From positions 434,001 to 498,000 of the forward strand of contig NZ_CANLXG010000003.1 of NCBI RefSeq assembly GCF_947495025.1: DNA of 64,000 nt, given 5' to 3'. Below are positions 19,758-28,293 of the stretch, piece by piece (within the stretch, counting starts at the first letter, position 1; the number at the start of each line of letters is the position of its first letter). The notes beneath the pieces are model-generated. The model saw only the letters and a program-made list of their open reading frames with translations. It ran no database searches and was not told where the DNA came from. The position numbers and the translations under genes are program-made. The stretch comes from an uncultured Roseobacter sp. (GTDB lineage Bacteria; Pseudomonadota; Alphaproteobacteria; Rhodobacterales; Rhodobacteraceae).

Positions 19758-20759
19758 TCAGGTTTTTCCAGACCCAAAGAGACCGCTCAGACTGTTTCTG
19801 ATGATATCGCGCACTTTCGGCCGCTTTCCAGTGCCAAACGGCAGAGGACGGCAGACTTCCATTGCAGCAACCCCCACCCGGGCCGTCAGCGCACCATTCA
19901 CAACGCCTTCGCCAAAGCGACGGGAAAGTCTGCCAAGCAGCGATCCGCCCAGCACCGATTCCAGCATATCGTCGCCCACCGCAACAGCACCCGTTGCAAC
20001 AAGGTGCGCGGTCACAGCGCGCGCAAGCCGCCAGCTGCCCAGCACCCCTGCCCGGCCGCCGTAGATTTCGGCAATACGCCGGATCATCCGAAGATTTGCC
20101 GCCAGAGCTGCAACAACATCCGCCAGAGCCAGTGGGACAAGCGCCGTAACTGTCGCCACCTGACGGGCCGCCGCTTCGACCTCACGGGAGGCCACGGCAT
20201 CCAGTGGCATCAAAATTTCCGTTTCAGCGACGCGCAGCAAAGCGTCAGCATCCAGCTGATCACCTGCAAGATCTGCAAAACGTTCCCGGCCCCACCGGGT
20301 CTCTTCGCGGCCTTTGTAAAGCGCAACCAGCTGTTGTGTGACCTTGCCTGCCGCTTTCAGGTCCTGACTGGCATGGGCCGTATCCGCTGCCCGCCTCAGA
20401 CCGTCAATCCGGCCCAGCCGCCCGATCGCCGCCAGTTCCCGGAGCACCACCAGCAGCAGAACAGACAGAAAGGCACCGGCGAGCCCGGCAAGACCCCATC
20501 CCAGCACAGCATTACGTTCAATCAGTCCGTTGACCACATCCCATGCCGCAAGTGAGGCAAATGCCCCGACCAGAGCCGCCGCCAGTCCCAGAAACCAGCG
20601 CCCCAGCCGCGAGGGCGGTCGGGCTGCAATACGGGTGGCGACCTGCATAGCCTGTCCCTGTGGCAGCGCCCCGGCCACGTCGGGTACGGGCGGTGCATCC
20701 GCAACCGACGCCTCAGTCTGTTCGTCTTCGAGATCAATCAGAACCGGACCGCGCGCCAT
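19758..20759 (-). CDS. UPF0283 / YcjF-type membrane protein (TIGR01620)
   Basis: This 333-residue protein has an acidic N-terminus, two adjacent membrane segments (about residues 57-75 and 87-110) and a C-terminal DUF697-like helical domain (LGRLSRRFGEGVVNGALTARVGVAAMEVCRPLPF), the layout of E. coli YcjF. YcjF usually travels with the GTPase-like YcjX, which is two genes upstream here. Its start overlaps the stop of the GNAT gene (TGATG). The function is unknown; the pair is stress- or envelope-linked in enterobacteria. Confidence 0.88.
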   Translation of the reverse strand: MARGPVLIDLEDEQTEASVADAPPVPDVAGALPQGQAMQVATRIAARPPSRLGRWFLGLAAALVGAFASLAAWDVVNGLIERNAVLGWGLAGLAGAFLSVLLLVVLRELAAIGRLGRIDGLRRAADTAHASQDLKAAGKVTQQLVALYKGREETRWGRERFADLAGDQLDADALLRVAETEILMPLDAVASREVEAAARQVATVTALVPLALADVVAALAANLRMIRRIAEIYGGRAGVLGSWRLARAVTAHLVATGAVAVGDDMLESVLGGSLLGRLSRRFGEGVVNGALTARVGVAAMEVCRPLPFGTGKRPKVRDIIRNSLSGLFGSGKT

Positions 20760-21208
20760 CAGCGCTGGTCCCGCGACCACTCAAACCGGATATCCGGCAG
20801 GCCGGCATCATTGGTGCTGCCGTCCGTCCGGTCGGTCTGGATAAAACCGCGCAGCCCGTAAAACCGCGTGGCACCGGTGTTGGCGGCATAACTCCACAGG
20901 CTCAGTTGCGCGCAGGTGGATTTGGCATCCTCCAGCAGCGCCGTGCCCACACCTTCGTCCTGCGCGTCGGGCAGCACATAAAGCGCATGCACATCCGCTT
21001 CCCAGCGGGCGATGAAACCCACCACGCGCCCGTCTTTTTTTGCGACGCGCACCCAGCCTGCCTCGATCATATCGCCGGCATAGCGGATCTCTTCCGCCGC
21101 AGTGTGCACGCGCGGCAGCCAGGGCATCTGGTCATTCGTCTTTGACAGAATGTCCCCGATGGCCCCCGCATCCAGGCTGCGTGCATCCGTTATGTGCAGT
21201 TCAGTCAT
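20759..21208 (-). CDS. GNAT family N-acetyltransferase
   Basis: This 149-residue protein has the GNAT core: LYVLPDAQDEGVGTALLEDA at residues 94-113 is the acetyl-CoA binding motif A, followed by LWSYAANTGATRFYGLRGF. The substrate is unknown. It lies between ycjX and ycjF with overlaps at both ends (ATGA with ycjX, TGATG with ycjF), so it belongs to that operon and its target could be part of the same process. Confidence 0.9.
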   Translation of the reverse strand: MTELHITDARSLDAGAIGDILSKTNDQMPWLPRVHTAAEEIRYAGDMIEAGWVRVAKKDGRVVGFIARWEADVHALYVLPDAQDEGVGTALLEDAKSTCAQLSLWSYAANTGATRFYGLRGFIQTDRTDGSTNDAGLPDIRFEWSRDQR

Positions 21209-22617
21209 AGCCTATCCCCTAAAAGGAATTGGGCCGCGTGATCAAGCCGGATATGTGGCGGCCCGCCGGCAGAGCGCAAAGTAAGCGGCTGGGGTGCGAA
21301 ATTCATCACACGATAGTCCGCATCGAGCCACTTTTGCGCGCCCTCCCGCGCCGGTGTCAGCAGTTGGCCCGGATCTTCGGGCAGAGCGCCCGGATAAAAA
21401 GCCGCGAGCTTTCCCGTCTCCAGCAGCCGTCCCCGGACAACACCGATTTCCGCGCCATCATGCGTCATGGTGTCTTCTGTGGTCGCCCTCAGCGATGCGA
21501 TTGCCATCGCCTCGGTAGACGCTCCGGCAAAGCGGGCCCGTTCAGAGGCTTCACGCACCAGCGCCCGCATTATCCCCGTCAGCCGCCCGTGCTGGCTGTG
21601 ATGCAGGTGATCTGCCTTGGTTGCTGCAAACAGAATTTTTTCGACCCGCCGCCCCTGGAATAACCGGGTCAGAAAGGCATTTCTGCCCGGTCGGAACGCC
21701 CCCAGGATGTCGGTCATTGCCCCGCGCATGTCCTCGACTGCCTGCGGACCACGGTGGATGGCCCCCAGCGCATCCACCAGCACCACCTGGCGGTCTATCC
21801 GCGCGAAATGTTCCTGAAAGAAAGGACGCACGACAGATTTTTTGTACGCTTCAAACCGGCGGGCCATTTCGCGCCGCAGCGAGCCGCGCGGCGCAGTGCC
21901 AGATCCGGGCAGCGGCGCAAAGGTCAGCACCGGCGAACCTGCGAGATCACCAGGCAACAGAAAACGCCCCGGCGTACAGTCGTAAAACCCGGCATCCCGC
22001 GAGGCGGTCAGGCATTCGGTAAACGCGGCTGCCAGCGCCTGCGCATGGGTTTCATCCAGCGCCGCTTCCGGATCGGTAGCGCCCAGCACTTTCGTCCACG
22101 CATCAGCCCCGGGTCGTGTCGACATCCGTGCGAGTGCTGCTGCTGACCAGTCCTCATAGCTCTTGTCGAGCAATGCCAGATCCAGAAGCCACTCGCCGGG
22201 GTAATCCACAATGTCCACGTGCAGCGTGCGTGGCCCCTGCAGCCCCGCCAGCATGCCGCCCCGCCGCACCCGCAGCGACAGGCGCAGCTCGGAAACCGCG
22301 CGCGTGCTGTCCGGCCAGCGCGGCTCGCGCGCTGTCAGGTTGCTCAGATGACTTTCATATTCAAACCGTGGCACGGTATCGTCAGGCTGCGGCTGCAAAA
22401 AGGCGGCCTCGATGCGGCCCTCAGATGCCGCAACCAGATGTGGCATGCGTCCGCGCTCCAGCAGATTGGCCACCAGCGACGTGATAAAAACTGTTTTTCC
22501 TGCACGCGCCAGCCCGGTCACGCCTATCCGCACGACCGGTTCAAACAGCGTTTCGCTGACCGTATCCTGCACCGTTTCAACCTGGCGCAGGACCGTATCG
22601 GCGAGTGTGGAGATCAC
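21205..22617 (-). CDS. YcjX-like P-loop protein (DUF463)
   Basis: This 470-residue protein has an N-terminal P-loop, IGVTGLARAGKTVFITS, and DIVDYPGEWLLDLALL as the likely Walker B/G3 region, typical of the DUF463/YcjX family of predicted GTPases. I chose GTG 22617 because the frame upstream of it runs into the truA start region and has a composition unlike the family. It is the first gene of ycjX-GNAT-ycjF. The gap to divergent truA (115 bases) holds both promoters. Confidence 0.88.
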   Translation of the reverse strand: MISTLADTVLRQVETVQDTVSETLFEPVVRIGVTGLARAGKTVFITSLVANLLERGRMPHLVAASEGRIEAAFLQPQPDDTVPRFEYESHLSNLTAREPRWPDSTRAVSELRLSLRVRRGGMLAGLQGPRTLHVDIVDYPGEWLLDLALLDKSYEDWSAAALARMSTRPGADAWTKVLGATDPEAALDETHAQALAAAFTECLTASRDAGFYDCTPGRFLLPGDLAGSPVLTFAPLPGSGTAPRGSLRREMARRFEAYKKSVVRPFFQEHFARIDRQVVLVDALGAIHRGPQAVEDMRGAMTDILGAFRPGRNAFLTRLFQGRRVEKILFAATKADHLHHSQHGRLTGIMRALVREASERARFAGASTEAMAIASLRATTEDTMTHDGAEIGVVRGRLLETGKLAAFYPGALPEDPGQLLTPAREGAQKWLDADYRVMNFAPQPLTLRSAGGPPHIRLDHAAQFLLGDRL

Positions 22618-22732
22618 CAAAGCCCGACTGCCTCTGCTCTGTTTACTGCCCCCTACATAGGCGCCCAGCCTGGCACACGCCAGCCCGCAAAGGCATTTGA
22701 CGCAGCCGCTGCGGCGCGTTAGGGGCCTCGCC

Positions 22733-23503
22733 ATGCCCCGCTACGCGCTGAAAATCGAATACCACGGCAAACCCTTTGCCGGCTGGCAGCGCCAGAAAGG
22801 ACCGGCCACGGTGCAGGAAGCCGTTGAAACCGCGCTGGCCTGCCTGGAGCCCGGACCTTTTACAATTGCTGCAGCCGGCCGCACAGATGCGGGCGTGCAC
22901 GCGCTTGGACAGGTCGCCCATTGCGACATGGCCCGCGACTGGGATCCGTTTCGCCTGTCAGAGGCTCTGAACTACCATCTCAAACCAGCTCCGGTGGCGG
23001 TCACGGCCTGTGCGCGGGTCGCCGATGACTGGCACGCCCGGTTTTCCGCGACCGGGCGACAGTATCTTTTTCGCGTTCTGATGCGCCGCGCACCGGCGAC
23101 GCATCAGGCCGGGCTGGTGTGGCAGGTCAGGCATGAGCTGGACGTCGACGCCATGCGCGCAGGTGCCGCGCATCTGATCGGGCGGCATGATTTCACCACG
23201 TTTCGCTCCAGCATCTGCCAGGCGGACAGCCCGGTGAAAACACTGGACCGGCTCGATGTTGCCGCGGTTGAGACCCCCTTTGGCCCCGAGGTGCATTTCG
23301 ATGTGCGCGCGCGGTCCTTTCTGCACAATCAGGTCCGCAGTTTCGTCGGAACGCTGGAACGGGTCGGGAACGGTGCGTGGCACTCTGATCAGGTGCGCGG
23401 CGCGCTGGAAGCCTGCGACCGAGCGGCCTGTGGCCCGGTCAGCCCGCCCGAAGGTCTGTATCTGCGCCATGTGACCTATCCGACGGACCCCTTCGGCGCC
23501 TGA
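22733..23503 (+). CDS. truA: tRNA pseudouridine(38-40) synthase TruA
   Basis: TruA isomerises uridines at positions 38-40 of the anticodon stem. The 256-residue protein starts [19 protein letters not shown] and contains the catalytic aspartate in [17 protein letters not shown], followed by the second-half signature [17 protein letters not shown]. Length and motifs are standard. It ends 12 bases before the convergent DUF3726 gene. Confidence 0.96.
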   Translation: MPRYALKIEYHGKPFAGWQRQKGPATVQEAVETALACLEPGPFTIAAAGRTDAGVHALGQVAHCDMARDWDPFRLSEALNYHLKPAPVAVTACARVADDWHARFSATGRQYLFRVLMRRAPATHQAGLVWQVRHELDVDAMRAGAAHLIGRHDFTTFRSSICQADSPVKTLDRLDVAAVETPFGPEVHFDVRARSFLHNQVRSFVGTLERVGNGAWHSDQVRGALEACDRAACGPVSPPEGLYLRHVTYPTDPFGA

Positions 23504-23514
23504 CCCCCAGCAGG

Positions 23515-24006
23515 TCAGTCGTTGTCGTTGAGCCCCGCACCGGCACCCGCTGCTCTTGATGCCTCGCTCTCCGGGACAAAAGTCCGGGCCGCAAGTTCCG
23601 ACATGCAGGCGATCAGCCCATCGCACCCCGATATCCGGCGCGGCGTGGGGCGCGGTGACGGGCGGGTCAGATCGACCATTATTTTCCAGCGACCATGCCC
23701 CGTTTCTGTGGCATCTGCCGCAAACGGCAAAACGGCGACATATGCCCTGATCAGGATGGCGGGGGCGTCACTTCTGAGCTCACCCCCCTGCCGGGCAATT
23801 ATGCCGTCCAGCGCTGCGGGCAGATCCAGCACCGGGCCGCCAGCCGGCACTGCCGCCAGCGCTGCCTCCAGCGCGGCCGGTGCGCCGCCGGTCATCAGGC
23901 AGAAAGCAGCGGCCTCCCCGAACCGCGCGGCCTGGCCTGCGGGCGCACCCGCACCGCGCGCAGCTTTGGTTGCCAGCGCCGCGATCTCTGACGCCGACCA
24001 GCTCAC
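23515..24006 (-). CDS. DUF3726 family protein
   Basis: This 163-residue protein starts VSWSASEIAALATKAARGAG, the N-terminal pattern of DUF3726, with an alanine- and glycine-rich core and no catalytic motif that I recognise. The start is GTG 24006, which overlaps the preceding stop in a GTGA arrangement; a GTG seven codons upstream is possible but less coupled. The sequence GGAPAALEAALAAVPAGGPVLDLPAALDG looks like a helical, possibly substrate-binding region. It is the third gene of a trio with the 550-residue unknown and the M19 homologue. Confidence 0.75.
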   Translation of the reverse strand: MSWSASEIAALATKAARGAGAPAGQAARFGEAAAFCLMTGGAPAALEAALAAVPAGGPVLDLPAALDGIIARQGGELRSDAPAILIRAYVAVLPFAADATETGHGRWKIMVDLTRPSPRPTPRRISGCDGLIACMSELAARTFVPESEASRAAGAGAGLNDND

Positions 24007-25655
24007 CCGGCAAAGACCGGCAACCACCAGTCGTCAGCACCGGGTCCGAGCTCGTCTGCCAGTGGAGCCCCCTGACACAGCGTGATACGCGTCCAGCGGT
24101 CAGACTTCGGATCAAACTTTGACGCGCCAAAAAACGACAGCTTGCAGCGCAACATGTCTATTGGCAGGCAGGTTTCCGCAATCAGGTTGTCCTGTATCTC
24201 TGCATAGGGGTAGCGCCCGCCCAGGGCGACACGCAACGCTGCCAGAGCATGCTCTGGGTGCCGACCCAGAAAGGCAGAAACAGGTTCATCCTTTGTCTCA
24301 AGATCGCCACGCAATGCACTGATACGGCGCGCTATATCCAGTGGGCTTTCCTTCTGAGCACCCTGCTCTTCAAAACGCAGTCCCAGCCGCGGTTCCTGCT
24401 TGGCCGCACTGACATACCAGAACTGCCCGCAGTTCTCCCTGCCTGCATAATCGACCCCAAGCGCCCAGCCAAATTCCCTGTCGATGGCTGTGCGCAGTGC
24501 GGCGGTACCGGAGAATGGTACCACCATTGCGCCGAATGGATCGCTCATGCAGTCGCTCAGCCCGTCAACCAGATCTCCGAATGGCTCAATGACCAGAGCA
24601 GCCATCAGCTCCTGCAGATCCTCACTGCCGCTCTCACAGAGTGCGACAAGCGCTTCGCCCGGCGCATCAGCGGTCTGTGACAGGTTCAGAATCTGCGCCA
24701 TCCGGCCCTGCCAGTCGCGTTGCAGCCGGTCTATCCGCCCCTGGTGCTCTGCGTCGGGAACCTGCCATTCAGCCAGATGGCGCCCTGCCCGCCGGGCAAG
24801 ATCACACAGCCTGTCGCGCACAGCAGTATCCGGCGCAGTCACGGCGCGTGCGCGCGCAAGCGCCGTCTCACGCGCCATGACCCAGTTGTTCAGCAACACG
24901 GGGTGATTGACGAGAAACGGAGCCATTCCCAGGCCGGTGGAGTTGCCAATCCCCAGGTGCCGCCGCAAATGTCTGTCGAGCCTGGCTCCCCCAATGTGTT
25001 CCACCAGGTCATGCGTAAAATGTCTGATCATCCAGACCGTCAGCATCTCTGCCATGAAGGGACCATCAAGACCGGGGCGCTCATCATAAAGCGCCCGGTC
25101 GGCGATCCCGAACTTTCCATTCCCGTAAACTGCCGTGGTACGCATCAGATAGCCGGTATTGCGTACCAGCGCCTCGTCGGGCTGTTTTCCCGACCTCAGC
25201 CGGTCAACGACATGGCCAAACAGGCGCACAGATTTGTTGGCGCGGCTGAGCACAAGGTCACGCTCCGTGAACCGTGCGGCCTCCTGTTTCGGAGCTGCGT
25301 CACAGATGCGCGCAATCTCTGCTGTATCGGGCACCCCGTCATAGAGCACATAGGCCGTGTCCCAGGCGGTTGCGATCACTCTGTCGGTGCGCGCATCTGC
25401 CGGCAGATCATTCGAAACAGCGACGAGCGAATACCGGTGTCCGCCCAGATCGATGGAATAAACCGCGTGTCCGAACCCCTGTGCACAGATGTTCCAGACC
25501 GGCCGCGTCAACCGGGCCTGCTCGTCAGACAACCGGCGGATCAGCGTGCGCAGAAACGAAAGGCGCGTCGGAAACATTGAACCCATACGGCTCAGCCGCA
25601 TCACTTTGCCGGGCGGGCGCAGCGGTACCTGCGGGATATCAGGAAAGTCTCTCAT
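24003..25655 (-). CDS. Uncharacterised 550-residue soluble protein, middle gene of the M19/DUF3726 trio
   Basis: This is a large soluble protein without signal peptide or membrane segment. I do not recognise a family. It contains several conserved-looking, possibly catalytic or binding stretches: WNICAQGFGHAVYSIDLGG near residue 54, MRTTAVYGNGKFGIADR near 170, MIRHFTHDLVEHIGG near 210, and GWALGVDYAGRENCGQFWY near 410. Aromatic and histidine content is high for a scaffold, which suggests an enzyme. The ATG overlaps the stop of the M19 gene and its stop overlaps DUF3726, both by four bases, so the three products are probably made in fixed ratio. Confidence 0.8.
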   Translation of the reverse strand: MRDFPDIPQVPLRPPGKVMRLSRMGSMFPTRLSFLRTLIRRLSDEQARLTRPVWNICAQGFGHAVYSIDLGGHRYSLVAVSNDLPADARTDRVIATAWDTAYVLYDGVPDTAEIARICDAAPKQEAARFTERDLVLSRANKSVRLFGHVVDRLRSGKQPDEALVRNTGYLMRTTAVYGNGKFGIADRALYDERPGLDGPFMAEMLTVWMIRHFTHDLVEHIGGARLDRHLRRHLGIGNSTGLGMAPFLVNHPVLLNNWVMARETALARARAVTAPDTAVRDRLCDLARRAGRHLAEWQVPDAEHQGRIDRLQRDWQGRMAQILNLSQTADAPGEALVALCESGSEDLQELMAALVIEPFGDLVDGLSDCMSDPFGAMVVPFSGTAALRTAIDREFGWALGVDYAGRENCGQFWYVSAAKQEPRLGLRFEEQGAQKESPLDIARRISALRGDLETKDEPVSAFLGRHPEHALAALRVALGGRYPYAEIQDNLIAETCLPIDMLRCKLSFFGASKFDPKSDRWTRITLCQGAPLADELGPGADDWWLPVFAG

Positions 25656-26632
25656 GCCGGACCAAAGCTTTCGGAGTAAAACCGATGCCAGTTGCCACCC
25701 ATAATGCCATTTACATCGTCTTCGGACAGCCCGACAGCCAGCAAACCATTGCGGATATTGCCGAAATCACGGTTGTCCGCGAACCAGGACGGCATCGGCG
25801 GGAACCCGGCATTTGTGGCCGAGCCTTCACCATAGTCAATCACCTTTGACCAGCGCCCCACCCGCATCCACTCGACAACACTGTCAGGCTGATCCTGGCA
25901 CAGGTCGGTGCCGATCCCCAGATGCCGCGCGCCATACCGTTCGGCTGCCTCTGCAATCATGCCACAGAAACTTTCCAGCGTGCAGCCGGTGCCACCGGCC
26001 AGATGATGTGGATATACCGAAAAACCCAGCATTCCACCTGACCCCGTCAGCGCGCGAAGAACTGCGTCGGACTTGTTGCGCAATGCCGCGTGCCACCAGT
26101 GCGGATTGGCATGAGTAATTGCAATCGGTCGCGTCGAGTGCTCGATGGCCTCCAGCGTGGAGCGTTCAGCGGAGTGGGACATGTCGACGACCATGCCCAC
26201 ACGGTTCATCTCTTTCACCACCTGTCGCCCCATGCGCGTCAGACCGGTATCGTCGTCTTCGTAACACCCTGTCGCCAGCAGCGACTGATTGTTGTACGTC
26301 AGCTGCATGAAACGCACACCCAGCTGATGGCAGATTTCTACCAGCCCGATATCATCTTCGATCGGGCTGGGATTCTGGAAACCGAAAAAGATCGCGGTCC
26401 GGTTCGTTTCCTGTGCATGCACGACATCAGCCGCAGTGGTGCCCCTGAAGATCAGATCAGGGTGCGTCTCGAACCAGCGGTTCCACTGCTCGAGGTTCAG
26501 CACCATCTCGCGAAAGCTCTCGTGATAGGCGATGGTTACATGCACCGCATCAACGCCGCCCTCGCGCATCTGCGCGAAAATCCGGGGTGAGAAACGGGCA
26601 TATTGCAGGTTGTCGATGACAGGAGTGCGCAT
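25652..26632 (-). CDS. Peptidase M19 (membrane dipeptidase) homologue with altered metal site
   Basis: This 326-residue protein has the M19 amidohydrolase-like barrel: VRFMQLTYNNQSLLATGCYE, GMVVDMSHSAERSTLEAIEHS, PIAITHANP and HLGIGTDLCQDQP follow the family order. The two later metal histidines are present (H153 in MSH, H174 in ITH). The N-terminal HxD pair is missing, because VIDNLQYARF stands where homologues read DGHND, and the bridging glutamate position reads Q86 (FGFQNPSP). Activity as a normal binuclear zinc dipeptidase is therefore doubtful. It leads the trio of overlapping genes. Confidence 0.85.
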   Translation of the reverse strand: MRTPVIDNLQYARFSPRIFAQMREGGVDAVHVTIAYHESFREMVLNLEQWNRWFETHPDLIFRGTTAADVVHAQETNRTAIFFGFQNPSPIEDDIGLVEICHQLGVRFMQLTYNNQSLLATGCYEDDDTGLTRMGRQVVKEMNRVGMVVDMSHSAERSTLEAIEHSTRPIAITHANPHWWHAALRNKSDAVLRALTGSGGMLGFSVYPHHLAGGTGCTLESFCGMIAEAAERYGARHLGIGTDLCQDQPDSVVEWMRVGRWSKVIDYGEGSATNAGFPPMPSWFADNRDFGNIRNGLLAVGLSEDDVNGIMGGNWHRFYSESFGPA

Positions 26633-26770
26633 GGCAGAACTGTGAAGCGAAACACGTCTGATCTCAATTCAGAAAACGACACATCGATGCACGGAAAGGG
26701 CGCATTTATGGCGAGACCGGGCAGAGAAGGCAGCAGATAAGCTTTCGTAAACCCGCCCATCCGGGGAGTT

Positions 26771-26813
26771 CAATCGACTGCAATCGCCAACATTATTGAC
26801 AATAAGTGACAAT
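26771..26813. repeat. Helically phased short direct repeats in the 26633-26976 gap
   Basis: In the 344-base gap upstream of the M19 gene, CAATCG occurs at 26771 and 26781, and TGACAAT occurs at 26797 and 26807, each pair spaced exactly ten bases (one helical turn). Such phased repeats are typical of binding sites for transcription factors. They lie about 140-180 bases upstream of the M19 start. Nothing else in this gap looks like a gene. Confidence 0.4.
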
Positions 26814-26976
26814 TTCCTGCGATCCAGGTGGGGCGGACAGGCAAATGCCGCATGCATCGCCTGCCCGGTTACTTTAAACCGCAACACTCTTTAACCCGAG
26901 CCACAGTCTTCCTCTGCGCCCGGTCATTCAGAGTAACGAAATGCCGGGATAGAAAGTTTCACAATGCTCGGGAATT

Positions 26977-27687
26977 TTACAGCCCGGAAACGGCGGAGGC
27001 GGCCAGAATGTCTCCCGAAGGTGCTCCGGTAGGAGAGCCGCCGGGCGGTTCATCTGAAACGGCCAGCGTCAGAGAGGCCGCCTGAAGCGCCAGTTCGTCG
27101 GGTATCTGCACCCAGACCTGAAGCGTGTCCGGCAACACGCCCAGAGAAACCGGTTCGGCGCCCTCGGCCATGGCCCAGATTTCCAGGACACGGCCATCGC
27201 GCGCGCCTCCGGCTGTGCGACTGACGACAATGCCGCCGCGTGACGGGTCGTAGACAGCCAGGATCGTCAGACCCTCATCGGCGTTCTCCAGCTGGGCTGC
27301 AAAGGACGGAATATCCGGTCCCACATCAACCGTCAGATCATTCAGGCTGATCCAGGCAGCCACGGCAAGGGCTGCAAAACTGATCAGCTGCCACGTGCCG
27401 GCACGCTGAAGCAATGGTCGGCGCTCGGCCCCAAAAAGCCTGTGCTTCAGGCGCTTACGTGCCCGGCGCGGCGGCCGGACCGGTTTGATGTCGTCGACAA
27501 GAACAGCGAACCTTTCCTGCCACTGCGCCACGGCTGCAATAAAGGCCGGATCAGAACGCAGCGATTCCTGAACCATTCCGGCATCTTCGGGCGGTGTCAG
27601 ACCCAGCGCATATTCGGCAGCGATGAACTGCATATCCTCATTGTGCGGGCCCATCTCATCCTGCGGCGTATCGGGTGTGTCAGTCAT
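26977..27687 (-). CDS. Anti-sigma factor (RskA/ChrR-like, membrane-anchored)
   Basis: This 236-residue protein has an N-terminal soluble sigma-binding part (FIAAEYALGLTPPEDAG is typical), one membrane helix near residues 100-117 (WQLISFAALAVAAWISL) and a C-terminal periplasmic RskA-like domain (RVLEIWAMAEGAEPVSLGVL). It should hold its cognate ECF sigma factor inactive at the membrane. There is no obvious HxxxCxxC zinc motif. The start overlaps the sigma factor stop by four bases (ATGA). Confidence 0.9.
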   Translation of the reverse strand: MTDTPDTPQDEMGPHNEDMQFIAAEYALGLTPPEDAGMVQESLRSDPAFIAAVAQWQERFAVLVDDIKPVRPPRRARKRLKHRLFGAERRPLLQRAGTWQLISFAALAVAAWISLNDLTVDVGPDIPSFAAQLENADEGLTILAVYDPSRGGIVVSRTAGGARDGRVLEIWAMAEGAEPVSLGVLPDTLQVWVQIPDELALQAASLTLAVSDEPPGGSPTGAPSGDILAASAVSGL

Positions 27688-28226
27688 GCGGACATGCACT
27701 CCCGAAGCGCGATCAGACCCCGGCGGAGCCACGTCCGCATGGTATTCAGAGGCACGTCAAAACGCGCGGCCAGATCCGCATAGCTCTGTCCGTCAATATA
27801 GGCCCCGCGCACCGCTTCACCTTTGTTCTGCTCGAGCCCGTCGAGGCACTTTACAAGTTTCTTCGCTTCTGAGGCGGCAACGGCGGCCTGTTCCGGCGTC
27901 GGCCCGGGTGCTGCCAGCACAGTTTCCACAATATCGAGGTCCATGTGTCCGGCCCTGCGCGCGCGCAGCCGGTCAATCGCCGTGTTACGGGCAATGGTAA
28001 TCAGCCAGGTCATCGGGCTCAGCCCGTTCGCCCTGTAGCGCCCTGCGTTGTTCCAGATTTTCACATAGGCGTCCTGCATCGCGTCCTCGGCCGCGGCCTT
28101 GTCATTCAGGACACGCAGGCAAACCGCGAAAAGTTTCGCACTGGTCGCATCGTAAAGCGCCTCAAACGCGGTTTTATCGCGCAAAGCTGTTCTGGTGATC
28201 ATTTTTTCGATCTTTTTGCGGTTCAT
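27684..28226 (-). CDS. ECF RNA polymerase sigma factor (SigK/RpoE-like)
   Basis: This 180-residue protein has sigma region 2 (FEALYDATSAKLFAVCLRVL, then AAAEDAMQDAYVKIWNN) and region 4 (SYADLAARFDVPLNTMRTWL), typical of ECF sigma factors. ATG 28226 is preceded by GGGGGAG. It is coupled to the RskA-like anti-sigma factor downstream, the standard arrangement for signal-controlled ECF factors of envelope or oxidative stress. Its regulon is unknown. Confidence 0.93.
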   Translation of the reverse strand: MNRKKIEKMITRTALRDKTAFEALYDATSAKLFAVCLRVLNDKAAAEDAMQDAYVKIWNNAGRYRANGLSPMTWLITIARNTAIDRLRARRAGHMDLDIVETVLAAPGPTPEQAAVAASEAKKLVKCLDGLEQNKGEAVRGAYIDGQSYADLAARFDVPLNTMRTWLRRGLIALRECMSA

Positions 28227-28251
28227 CGCTGCTCCCCCCGGGACAGGCGGC

Positions 28252-28280
28252 ATTTAGGGCACCACCTGCGCCGCTGTCAA
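28252..28280 (-). promoter_or_regulatory. Candidate sigma-70-type promoter of the ECF sigma gene
   Basis: On the minus strand a consensus TTGACA (28280-28275) is followed after 17 bases by CTAAAT (28257-28252), about 26 bases upstream of the start codon. The -10 match is poor; the -35 match is perfect. Confidence 0.3.
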
Positions 28281-28293
28281 ACAACCAGCATGG

